64,000 nt of DNA from Opitutales bacterium (GTDB taxonomy: Bacteria > Verrucomicrobiota > Verrucomicrobiia > Opitutales > UBA2987): assembly GCA_021772515.1 (NCBI GenBank), contig JAJFLU010000036.1:1-64000 (forward strand), in the 5' to 3' direction. The position numbers and the translations under genes were made by a program. Positions 7,956 to 15,890 of this stretch are shown here, piece by piece; position 1 is the first letter of the stretch; each line of letters begins with the position of its first letter. Below the pieces are notes generated by a model, which saw nothing but the letters and a program-made list of their open reading frames with translations, did no database searches and was not told where the DNA came from.

Positions 7956-9107
7956 TCAACTGCCTAACATCGAATCCAACTCGCCGATACGCTCAATTCC
8001 GCATAGGGTCATTTGGTCGTTCACCGGTACCATTTCCGCCCCAGGGCAGATAACCCAAAGGTGTTCGAGTGACAGATCCCGCATCGCAATCCACATGGAC
8101 CGGGTGATGGTCGGGCTTTCAGTGTACTTGAACTCAAATCCGTAGCGTTTTCCTTTTCGGGAGAAAAGCAGGTCCAGTTCAGCTCCGCTGTAAGTTGACC
8201 AAAAATAGGAGTCTGCCACTGACAAATTACGGATAACCTGTTCGAGGGCAAAACCTTCCCAAGAGGCGCCGACTTTGGGGTGCCCTTGCAATTCATTTTC
8301 GCCGGGAACCCCCAGAAGACTATGCAGTAACCCGCTGTCACGAATATAGATTTTAGGTGCCTTGACCTGTCGCTTGCCGATATTTTCAAACCAGGACGGA
8401 AGTTGTCGAACCATGTAGGTCTGGGTTAGAATATCCAGATAGCGGCGTACCGTTTTGTCGCTCAATCCCATTGATCGTCCTATTTCCGAGGCATTCCATA
8501 TTTGTCCGTGAAGGTGGGCGAGCATGGTCCAAAATCTTCTCATCGCTGGGGCTGGCAGCGTAAGGCCCAATTGTGGCAAATCCCGTTCCAGGAAAGTCCT
8601 TAACAATCCCTCTCGCCAAGCCTCACTGTCATCCTCCGATGGAGCCAGAAAGGATCGCGGAAAACCCCCTCGTGTCCAGGATGTTCTCCATCCGCTCCAT
8701 CCGGTCTCGGACAAATCGAAACCATGCAGGTCGATGTATTCTATACGACCAGCGAGACTTTCGGAAGATTTCTTGATAAGAGTTGGTGAAGCACTGCCGA
8801 GAATCAAAAAAGTCACTTTCCCCATGCGATTGTCCGCAAGTACACGCAGGACCGGAAATAACTCCGGCATCGTTTGGATTTCGTCAATTATTACAAGTCC
8901 ATCAAGCCGGGATAAGGCCATCTCGGGATTCTGCAAACGGAGCTGGTCGCGGGGCGATTCCAGGTCAAAATAATGCGATGGACGGGTCGAAGCAATTAAA
9001 TCGGCTAAAGTGGTTTTTCCACATTGACGCGGCCCAAGCAAGGCTGTGACCGGAGAGCGCCCAAGCGCCTTTTCAACCTTGGCACGATAGCGAAGTCGCT
9101 GAATCAT
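7956..9107 (-). CDS. AAA ATPase with C-terminal DUF4143 domain
   Basis: A 383-residue intact protein. Walker A is GPRQCGKTT at residues 25-33, Walker B is LVIIDEIQT at 71-79, and a sensor-like FLILGSASP lies near 99-107. The ERD motif (LRTFLERDLPQLGL), the winged-helix part GRSMGLSDKTVRRYLDILTQ and the end IYIRDSGLLHSLLG are typical of the DUF4143 group. The C-terminal strand pair GAELDLLFSRKG and YGFEFKYTESP supplies the D...ExK pattern. The function of the family is not established. The gene at 719-1463 is a decayed near-identical copy of it, which shows a duplication about 7.6 kb apart within this accessory region. An operator-like TCGGA-N7-TCCGA lies 22 bases upstream of the start. Confidence 0.88.
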   Translation of the reverse strand: MIQRLRYRAKVEKALGRSPVTALLGPRQCGKTTLADLIASTRPSHYFDLESPRDQLRLQNPEMALSRLDGLVIIDEIQTMPELFPVLRVLADNRMGKVTFLILGSASPTLIKKSSESLAGRIEYIDLHGFDLSETGWSGWRTSWTRGGFPRSFLAPSEDDSEAWREGLLRTFLERDLPQLGLTLPAPAMRRFWTMLAHLHGQIWNASEIGRSMGLSDKTVRRYLDILTQTYMVRQLPSWFENIGKRQVKAPKIYIRDSGLLHSLLGVPGENELQGHPKVGASWEGFALEQVIRNLSVADSYFWSTYSGAELDLLFSRKGKRYGFEFKYTESPTITRSMWIAMRDLSLEHLWVICPGAEMVPVNDQMTLCGIERIGELDSMLGS

Positions 9108-9129
9108 GCCCTCATTAGAACTAGAAATG

Positions 9130-9146
9130 TCGGAATGTCAATCCGA
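9130..9146 (-). promoter_or_regulatory. Inverted repeat upstream of the intact ATPase
   Basis: TCGGA, seven bases, TCCGA, 22 bases before the start codon, with TTAATTATTCGGA on the gene's upstream side. The same element precedes the decayed copy (1474-1490), and a variant precedes the gene at 3641. Conservation at the same place before divergent family members suggests a functional operator or promoter. Confidence 0.5.
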
Positions 9147-9376
9147 ATAATTAAGTATGAACGTTGTAAAAAAACTCTGATGTCAGCATCGCAGTCAATA
9201 TTGGTCGGATTCCCCGATTCCCCACCTGTACTGTCAAAATAATCAGCCCACAGCCGTAGAGCCGTAGAGCATTGTTTTCAAGCGGCTTGCCGATAATAGC
9301 ACGTTAACATGCCGTCCAAGCGTTTCATTGAGGATAGGTCACCGTCCCTGCTCAAGAAATTAGGAAAAATTTTCAA

Positions 9377-10360
9377 TTAATCCCTAAAAAATGACGGCCT
9401 CAAAGAAAAATACCTTTTTGCCTCTTTAGTGATGGTAAGAGCACGGTAATGCTCGAAAAGTACATTGTCGTCTTTCTGACCCAGGATGGCGATCGTTTGT
9501 CCTGAGTTCCGGTGCAAGGCATAGTGCATCGAGGCAAAGTTATGTCGCATATAATTGTGAGGAAAATGGTCAATCCCAGTTGCCTTTTTCAAGGCAATAT
9601 AACGCTTATTGTGATTGGGTAGAACCATAGGTCCAACCCGATTACGGTAAGGCTCAAGCCACTCCAAGAGATTCCCGAGGGAGTCGCCCCGAACCGCTTC
9701 GATATTTCTTGTTCGTCGCTTTTTGGCAATTCTCGCAGGAATCGTTATAAGTAGCATATCATTGGTTTCCCAACGCAGATCTTTCCAGAAAAATTTGCCA
9801 ATCTCCGCAACCCGAATTCCTGCAAATAACCCCAAAACGATGTAGGGCAGCATACCAAGCTCAGTTTCGGTTTGGAGGGTCGTATGTAACAGGCGCTTTA
9901 TGTCTTTCATATCCAATATTTCGGGCGACCTCGGGGGTACCTTTGGCCTTCCAATGCCCTTGATTGGATTCTCGGTGCAGTAGCCCCGATTGACGGCAAA
10001 CTCAAAAAATGAGCCAACATTCGAGTAATAATGTCGTCTCGTTTGTGCCGACCAACGCGGGCCGGATAACCAGCGCTCAAGAGCCCTCTTGCCATCTGGA
10101 GTAAAAATACTGGACAGCGTCACTTGCCCCCACCCTTCTCGAAAAATATTCCCCACTCTTGATTTAAGATCCTTGAGGTAACGGCTGTTAATAGGTGCTC
10201 CAAGCTCTATTTCCTTTGCTTCGAGGAAATGATCAATGAGCACATCAATGGTTATTTTCTGATCGACTCGCCTTCGATGCTCGACAATAAATCGCGCCGC
10301 TTCGCTCAGGGAGGTATCAGAGGATTCGGAAAGAGTTCCGGCTGCACGGGCGGCATCCAA
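9377..10360 (-). CDS. Tyrosine recombinase (integrase), catalytic part
   Basis: A 327-residue open frame from the first usable start (TTG at 10358-10360). It contains a SAM-like core-binding domain (about 37-125) and a tyrosine recombinase catalytic domain. Catalytic residues are R183 in GLFAGIRVAEI, H268 and R272 in FPHNYMRHNFAS, and H304/Y305 in LFEHYRALTI. The enzyme integrates and excises mobile DNA by site-specific recombination. It lies next to the 3' end of tRNA-Arg(CCT), the standard attachment site for such enzymes, so the island it serves should stretch left of the tRNA. The frame stays open upstream to about 10617 and is preceded there by an N-terminal piece in another frame (10361-10659). 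The TTG start is therefore probably not the original start, and activity is doubtful without the N-terminal arm-binding domain. Confidence 0.8.
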   Translation of the reverse strand: MDAARAAGTLSESSDTSLSEAARFIVEHRRRVDQKITIDVLIDHFLEAKEIELGAPINSRYLKDLKSRVGNIFREGWGQVTLSSIFTPDGKRALERWLSGPRWSAQTRRHYYSNVGSFFEFAVNRGYCTENPIKGIGRPKVPPRSPEILDMKDIKRLLHTTLQTETELGMLPYIVLGLFAGIRVAEIGKFFWKDLRWETNDMLLITIPARIAKKRRTRNIEAVRGDSLGNLLEWLEPYRNRVGPMVLPNHNKRYIALKKATGIDHFPHNYMRHNFASMHYALHRNSGQTIAILGQKDDNVLFEHYRALTITKEAKRYFSLRPSFFRD

Positions 10361-10659
10361 CCTTTGCTCCGTGCTGAGATCAGCTAAAACCGTCTCCCGG
10401 TTTTCATCCTCGATATCCAGCTCATGGTTAAGGGCCCGTGCATTCGTAAGCTCCTCTTTCTTGCTTGATTCAACGGGTCGGCCATAGCGTTTTTTACCGG
10501 ACTCTGAATTACTCTTACTACCCGATATTCGAAATTTGAAATAATGCCGACGACGTTGGCGACCCGATTTACCCTTGCTCGGATAAAAATGCCCTTTGAC
10601 GATCCAGTGCTCCCTTTTTCATTCAACCCTAACCGCCAATGATCCCATTGCTTCGCCAT
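10361..10659 (-). pseudogene. Frameshifted 5' end of the integrase gene
   Basis: From the ATG at 10657-10659 the translation is MAKQWDHWRLGLNEK. In the A5G3 run at 10612-10619 the protein-like reading moves by -1 into EHWIVKGHFYPSKGKSG, RQRRRHYFKFRISGSKS, KKRYGRPVESSKKEE and on into the catalytic frame at 10360. One missing A would explain the shift. The rejoined protein would have about 426 residues, a normal integrase length with a basic N-terminal domain. A sequencing error in the homopolymer, a real mutation or programmed slippage are all possible. Confidence 0.7.
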
Positions 10660-10739
10660 AATTTAAAAATCTGCGACGGAGTCAACGTTAGAGTAAAATA
10701 AGACATCAAACTTATCTTGTAACTCTTTGACTATCAATA

Positions 10740-10814
10740 TGGTGCCCCCACCGGGACTCGAACCCAGATTGACGGTTTAGGAAACCGCAGTTCTATCCAT
10801 TGAACTATGGGGAC
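10740..10814 (-). tRNA. tRNA-Arg (anticodon CCT)
   Basis: On the minus strand this reads as a complete cloverleaf. The acceptor stem is GTCCCCA with TGGGGGC (one T-G pair), the D arm is GTTC AATGGATA GAAC, and the anticodon loop is TTCCTAA with anticodon CCT (reads AGG). The T arm is CTGGG TTCGAGT CCCGG, the discriminator is A, and the CCA end is encoded (the last A is at 10740). It faces the integrase with its 3' end and is the likely attachment site of the island. No second copy of its 3' end is visible in the window. Confidence 0.95.
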
Positions 10815-10896
10815 AGGGGTGTTGTTGCTGCTTTATAGGAAGATCCTAAATTGTTAGATATGCTAAATAGTGAATATGTCAATCCGGCTTCGGCGT

Positions 10897-13800
10897 TCAG
10901 GGTTGAATGTGCTTTACATTGAGTCGAATGAATTTTCCGGTCTCGACACCCGTGAGCGCTATGCTGACCGTAACGGTTTCTGTTTCTACTCCGCCAACTA
11001 TTGCAATTTCTGTGATGCCGGTGGTAAGCCAGGTACCAAGATCATCTGACCACTCCACCAACCCGATCGCATCGGGGGCATCCAATGCGCGCTGATAGGT
11101 AAACAGGATGGCATCGCCACTTATCTCTATTAATACAACCCCAGCCTCATCATTAAGCGTTGGATCTAAGCCCATGTAATACTCAACGAGATTGGGTAGG
11201 CTGTCTCCATCGGCATTTGCCAAATCTCCCCACAGAGTGTCCCTAAGGGTCTGTTTTAAAAGATCTTCGGGATCAAAAAATCTGGCGCGCCAATTCACTA
11301 TAGTGTTAACTACCTCATTGACAGTAACGGTGAAAGTTGATTCCACAAAAAGAGAAGGCGATCCCGTATCGGCGGCTCTGATGGTTATCATTGATGTTCC
11401 TGGGCTATTCGCGGCGTAAGTCAATGTCAACGTGCTCCCGACGATTTGGACCCCAGTAGTCTTAAACAACTCAGGCGCAGTAACTCTTTCTACCGAATAA
11501 GTCAACACGGCTGAACCATCCTCCGCATCATCAAAAAAAGTTTCCAGATCAATCACTGTATCCGGCGAATTCTCATCGATGTCGACATCAGTTAGGCCAA
11601 CGGTTGTCGGCTGATCGTTTTTCGGAGTAATGACAATAGTAACAGAGCCAACATCGGTTAACACTCCGTCACTTACTACATAATCGAAGCTATCAACAAA
11701 GTTTTCGCTGCCGTCGTGTTGATAACTAAATGTTCCGGAAGTGCCGCCGGGCGCTAAGGCTAATACGCCATGGGCAGGTGCTGTCGAACTTATTACGAAT
11801 AGGGTTTCTTCTGGCCGATCTAGGTCTGTGTCGTTATTTAACAGATTATTAAACCCATCAGTCAGAATAGTCACTATTTCACCTTCCACAACTAAGATAC
11901 TATCATCTCCGGCCACTGGATTATTGTCGTTTACCGGTTCAACAACGATATTGAGGGTCGCCATAGCGGAAAATATTCCATCGGTTACAGAATAAGTATA
12001 GCTATCTATCAAATTTTCGTCATCGTTATGTTGATAAGTAAATTTTCCATCACCGGTAAGTGTAATGGTAGAGCCGCCATCTGTTGTGAATTCTCCTATA
12101 GGGGCTACCATCAATAGTTGACTTGGGAGATCGTTATCACTATCATTATCCAAAACGCTGAGGTTAGTATCATCAAGAACTGATACCGTCCCTCCTTCCA
12201 ATACAGTAGCGCTATCGTCCAATGCTACTGGAACGGTATCGTTCACGGGGTCGATTGTAATAGTCACTAACGCCGTATCACTAGAGCCATTTTCGTCTGT
12301 AACACGATATTCAAAACTATCTGAAAAGTTCTCGCTGGCATCGTGGTTATAAACAAAGGTACCGTCGTTATTTAGTGTAAGAATTCCGAACGATGGGGCC
12401 ACTACCGGGGTTGCGTCTACCGTCAACATATCGTTAGGTATGTCAAGATCACTATCGTTAGCTAGTAAGTTAGTCGCATCGCCGACAAGACTCGTTGCCG
12501 TGCCGCCTTCGACTACGGAAATCGTGTCATTGGTTGCCTTCGGGGCATTGTCGTTAACTGGAGTAATTACAATAGTAACAGAGCCAACATCGGTTAACAC
12601 CCCGTCACTTACTACATAATCGAAGCTATCGATAAAGTTTTCGCTGTCATCGTGTTGATAACTAAATGTTCCGGAAGCGCCGCCGGTCGATAAGGCTAAA
12701 AAGCCATGGGAAGGTGTTGTCGAACCTGTTACGAGTAGGGTTTCTTCTGGCCGATCTAGGTCTGTGTCGTTATTCAAAAGATTACTAAACCCACTAGTCA
12801 GAATAGTCACTAATTCACCTTCCACAACTAAGATACTATCATCTCCGGCCACCGGATTATTGTCATTAACTGGTGTTATAGTGATAGCAACCACCGCTGT
12901 GTCCGTAGAGCCAGCTAAATCCCTAATCTCATAAACAAAGCTATCCATAAAGTTTTCACTATCGTTGTGTTGATATAAAAAGGTGCCGTCGGTATTTAAT
13001 GTCACCGATCCGAACAAAGGGGGTGTCACAGTGGTTACACTAACCGTCAATAAATCGGTGGGGAAATCCAGATCGTCATCGTTGGTTAATAGATTGTCGC
13101 CCCCTCCCCCATCGAGTGTCACTGTGGAAGCGCCTTCCAAAACCGTCACTGTATCATCGTTGGCTACCGGGCCATCGTTTACTGGCGATATTGTAACGAA
13201 AAAATCATCACTGGAATTTCCACCTTCCGGGTCAATGGCAGTCAGTGTAACTGTTGCCGATCCGAAAAGGTTAGATACCGGCGTAACGGTCACAGTCCAA
13301 TTGCCGCCACCGCCATCTTGCAGTAAAATATTTCCCACAGGAATCAAAACGGTGTCTGAAGAGTCCGCAGATATTATCAAATCAGCGACCGGTGTATCGA
13401 CATCCGCTACCGAAAAGCCAAGAGCCGCAGTCGACTCATCTTCGTCGATTGTCTGGTCCACAACATCCGTAATTGTGGGCCTCGCATTAACTGAAATCGA
13501 AACCAATGCATTCACCACAGCAAAGTCCGCACCATCACTCGCATTCCAAGTAAAACTATCCGAGCCAAAATATCCAACATTGGGTTCATAAGTCAGGCCG
13601 CCCAAATCGGCGAAAAGAATTTCATCATCCAAAACCACCAGATTTCCATTTAGTTTAAGTATACCGTTGGTCGGCAATGTGGTTATTTTAATTTTAACCA
13701 GCGTATTACCATCCCCGTCCGTAAATGCATCGGTAAAGTCCGTACTCATAAAAGTGAAACTCCCCTCATCGACGACACCGAAATTAACCGTCGATAGCAC

Positions 13801-15783
13801 GGGGGGATCATTCACCGCATTGACCGTTATGGTCGTCATAGCGCTTGGGCTGGAAAAGACGGTCCCGTCACTGCCGCTGAACATGAAGGTATCTACACCA
13901 CTGAAATCGAGATCGGGAACATACTTCAATTGGCCGAGGTTGGCAGTTAGAATTACATCGGTAGCAGATACAGGAGTAACATTGAGGAACAATGTCCCAT
14001 CGGAGGGAAGCACGTCGACTCTGATAGATGCCAGCGCGTCGTTAGTATTATCCACATCACTGAAAACACCCGTAAAATCAGCTTCGGTAAAAAGTTGTTG
14101 CGTATCCTCGTTGATCGTAAAGGACAAGTCTCCCATCACCGGAGGATCGTTTGTATTCGTAACGGTTACTGTGAACGATTGGGTGGCAAACAAACCATAA
14201 AAATCGGTGACTTTCAACGTTACAGGATGTAATCCGACTTCGCTGTTTGTCGGCGTGCCCTGCAACGAGATGATGCCCCCGTTGTCCACTAAACTCAACC
14301 ACATGGGACCACTAACTATAGAAATCGTGAGAGTATCGCCCGTATTGGGATCATCCACGCCCAATGTATAATCATATAATACATCCTCCAATACCGCCAC
14401 CAATTCTGTGCTGGTAAAAACGGGCGCAACGTTAACAAACTCAAAGGCACCTGAATCGACATCGGTAGCCATATCACCATCGCCATCCAGAATGCGGGCA
14501 TGCCCTGCTCCGCGTTGATCAAGTGTAATGGGCCCATAAGCGGCATCGTTGGGAACCGCATTTTCTCCGGCATCGATGGCAGGACTCCCCGGAATAAGTG
14601 CGTGGGTCTGTGTAGAGCCACCATAATCGCCCAAAGGATTGAGCTTCGGGTCAATCTCAGCCCCCGTTGTTCCGACCAAATCAGTGGCTGTACTACTCAA
14701 GGTTTCTGAGCCAACACCCTCGTCGCTTCCAATAATATTGCCACCTAGCAATGATATGGTGGCTGATTTGTTTCTGAAGTCAGGCCCTGTGTTACCGACA
14801 AAACTATTGCCAGCAACAATAGAATTCTTTAGTATTATTGTAGTATTACCTGAAAGTGTGCTGGAAATACCACCTCCTTCGATAAGTGCCGTATTATCAA
14901 ATATCGTCGTTTGAATAATATTTAGAAATACGCTGATTCCTCCATCAACATCAGTATCAATCCCACCTCCAAAATCAGAACTATTTCCGCTGAACGTGCT
15001 ATTAATTATAGAAGCCTCTACTGTTCCTGAAGAAAAAGAATAGTGTGACAATCCTCCACCAAACCCACCAACTGTACTGCCACCGCCAAATCCACCCGAG
15101 GTATTATTGTTAATTGTGCTATCCTTGATGGTTAATTTGGCCATAAGAGAACTGCTCGAAGCATTATAAATTCCTCCGCCAAGTTTTCCACTGCTGTTAT
15201 CGTTGATCGTGCATCCAATAATTGTCAGATCTGCATCTGAATTTTCGAAAAAACTTACAGTGTTAGAAATACCACCTCCATTTCCAATAGGGAAACTGGG
15301 ATCACGAGAACTGTTCGCTGTAATCACGCAATCGTTGAGGGTAAGATTGCCTTGGTTGAGAATCCCGCCACCGCCTTCGAGAGCGCTGGTGAAGCCGTCT
15401 CTTACGGTTAAATTCGAAATGGAAACCGTCAACCCGTTATTGATGCGGAAGACGCGGACCAAACCACCACCGCCGATGGCCAGCATATCCGCTCCGGGAC
15501 CCTGGATATCCAGATTTTTTGCGATTACTAACCCCAGCCCATCCACACCATTATCGAGAGTGATAATTTGGGGACCGCCAGAAAATAACCCGGCCTCAAA
15601 CTGAATCACATCCCCCGAAGCAGCATTAGCGATGGCTTCACGCAGGGATTGATTACCCGCTGTGATATCCCCATCATTCTCATCCACCAAATTATCTACC
15701 GTGATGACTGCGGCCGGTAGATACATTGGCAGAAATCCCAACACCAAAAACAAAGCGCCAATTGCTCTGAGGTGGTAACTCAT
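10897..15783 (-). CDS. Exported beta-helix and cadherin/VCBS-repeat protein, 1628 aa
   Basis: A signal peptide occupies about residues 1-24 (MSYHLRAIGALFLVLGFLP). A CSLREAI-type start follows (ITVDNLVDEND, then NQSLREAIANAA, about 27-55), then a right-handed parallel beta-helix rich in GGGI turns to about 430. It closes with the DQRGAGHARILDGDGD to DSGAFEF segment usual for such helices. From about 465 come a dystroglycan/cadherin-like domain and some ten tandem beta-sandwich repeats of about 104 residues (NDNNPVAGDDSILVVEGE ... LLNNDTDLD ... YQHDDSENF.DSFDYVVSD). The last about 130 residues are a separate module (NADGDSLPNLVEYYMGLDP). It is probably a secreted or surface adhesion or matrix protein; no enzyme motif is visible. 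It is the last of three similar genes in a row, 107 bases after the previous stop. Two repeats are nearly identical at DNA level. Confidence 0.85.
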   Translation of the reverse strand: MSYHLRAIGALFLVLGFLPMYLPAAVITVDNLVDENDGDITAGNQSLREAIANAASGDVIQFEAGLFSGGPQIITLDNGVDGLGLVIAKNLDIQGPGADMLAIGGGGLVRVFRINNGLTVSISNLTVRDGFTSALEGGGGILNQGNLTLNDCVITANSSRDPSFPIGNGGGISNTVSFFENSDADLTIIGCTINDNSSGKLGGGIYNASSSSLMAKLTIKDSTINNNTSGGFGGGSTVGGFGGGLSHYSFSSGTVEASIINSTFSGNSSDFGGGIDTDVDGGISVFLNIIQTTIFDNTALIEGGGISSTLSGNTTIILKNSIVAGNSFVGNTGPDFRNKSATISLLGGNIIGSDEGVGSETLSSTATDLVGTTGAEIDPKLNPLGDYGGSTQTHALIPGSPAIDAGENAVPNDAAYGPITLDQRGAGHARILDGDGDMATDVDSGAFEFVNVAPVFTSTELVAVLEDVLYDYTLGVDDPNTGDTLTISIVSGPMWLSLVDNGGIISLQGTPTNSEVGLHPVTLKVTDFYGLFATQSFTVTVTNTNDPPVMGDLSFTINEDTQQLFTEADFTGVFSDVDNTNDALASIRVDVLPSDGTLFLNVTPVSATDVILTANLGQLKYVPDLDFSGVDTFMFSGSDGTVFSSPSAMTTITVNAVNDPPVLSTVNFGVVDEGSFTFMSTDFTDAFTDGDGNTLVKIKITTLPTNGILKLNGNLVVLDDEILFADLGGLTYEPNVGYFGSDSFTWNASDGADFAVVNALVSISVNARPTITDVVDQTIDEDESTAALGFSVADVDTPVADLIISADSSDTVLIPVGNILLQDGGGGNWTVTVTPVSNLFGSATVTLTAIDPEGGNSSDDFFVTISPVNDGPVANDDTVTVLEGASTVTLDGGGGDNLLTNDDDLDFPTDLLTVSVTTVTPPLFGSVTLNTDGTFLYQHNDSENFMDSFVYEIRDLAGSTDTAVVAITITPVNDNNPVAGDDSILVVEGELVTILTSGFSNLLNNDTDLDRPEETLLVTGSTTPSHGFLALSTGGASGTFSYQHDDSENFIDSFDYVVSDGVLTDVGSVTIVITPVNDNAPKATNDTISVVEGGTATSLVGDATNLLANDSDLDIPNDMLTVDATPVVAPSFGILTLNNDGTFVYNHDASENFSDSFEYRVTDENGSSDTALVTITIDPVNDTVPVALDDSATVLEGGTVSVLDDTNLSVLDNDSDNDLPSQLLMVAPIGEFTTDGGSTITLTGDGKFTYQHNDDENLIDSYTYSVTDGIFSAMATLNIVVEPVNDNNPVAGDDSILVVEGEIVTILTDGFNNLLNNDTDLDRPEETLFVISSTAPAHGVLALAPGGTSGTFSYQHDGSENFVDSFDYVVSDGVLTDVGSVTIVITPKNDQPTTVGLTDVDIDENSPDTVIDLETFFDDAEDGSAVLTYSVERVTAPELFKTTGVQIVGSTLTLTYAANSPGTSMITIRAADTGSPSLFVESTFTVTVNEVVNTIVNWRARFFDPEDLLKQTLRDTLWGDLANADGDSLPNLVEYYMGLDPTLNDEAGVVLIEISGDAILFTYQRALDAPDAIGLVEWSDDLGTWLTTGITEIAIVGGVETETVTVSIALTGVETGKFIRLNVKHIQP
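11624..11935 (-). repeat. Near-identical repeat copy 1 within the 1628-aa gene
   Basis: About 312 bases that recur without gaps exactly 936 bases away at 12560-12871, with only scattered substitutions. 312 bases equals one 104-residue domain and 936 equals three. This shows recent copying of a domain within the array. Confidence 0.8.
12560..12871 (-). repeat. Near-identical repeat copy 2 within the 1628-aa gene
   Basis: Partner of 11624-11935, same orientation and same reading frame. It encodes the VAGDDSILVVEGE to VLTDVGSVTIVITP repeat. Confidence 0.8.
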
Positions 15784-15838
15784 GCCTTAATCAGTAGTTG
15801 TCTTGATTGATAAATTGTTTGGCTTTCGGTCTGCCAAA

Positions 15839-15867
15839 GAGACGGCCCCGGCAAACCGGGGCCTCTC
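15839..15867 (-). terminator. Hairpin after the 3.4-kaa gene
   Basis: A GC-rich stem (GAGAGGCCCCGG with CCGGGGCCGTCTC, loop TTTG) begins 24 bases after the stop codon at 15891. It is followed on the minus strand by a short CTTTGG rather than a long T-run. It probably ends transcription of the upstream giant gene before the 1628-aa gene. Confidence 0.6.
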
Positions 15868-15890
15868 TAAAAAGGTGAAATGAGCCAGGC

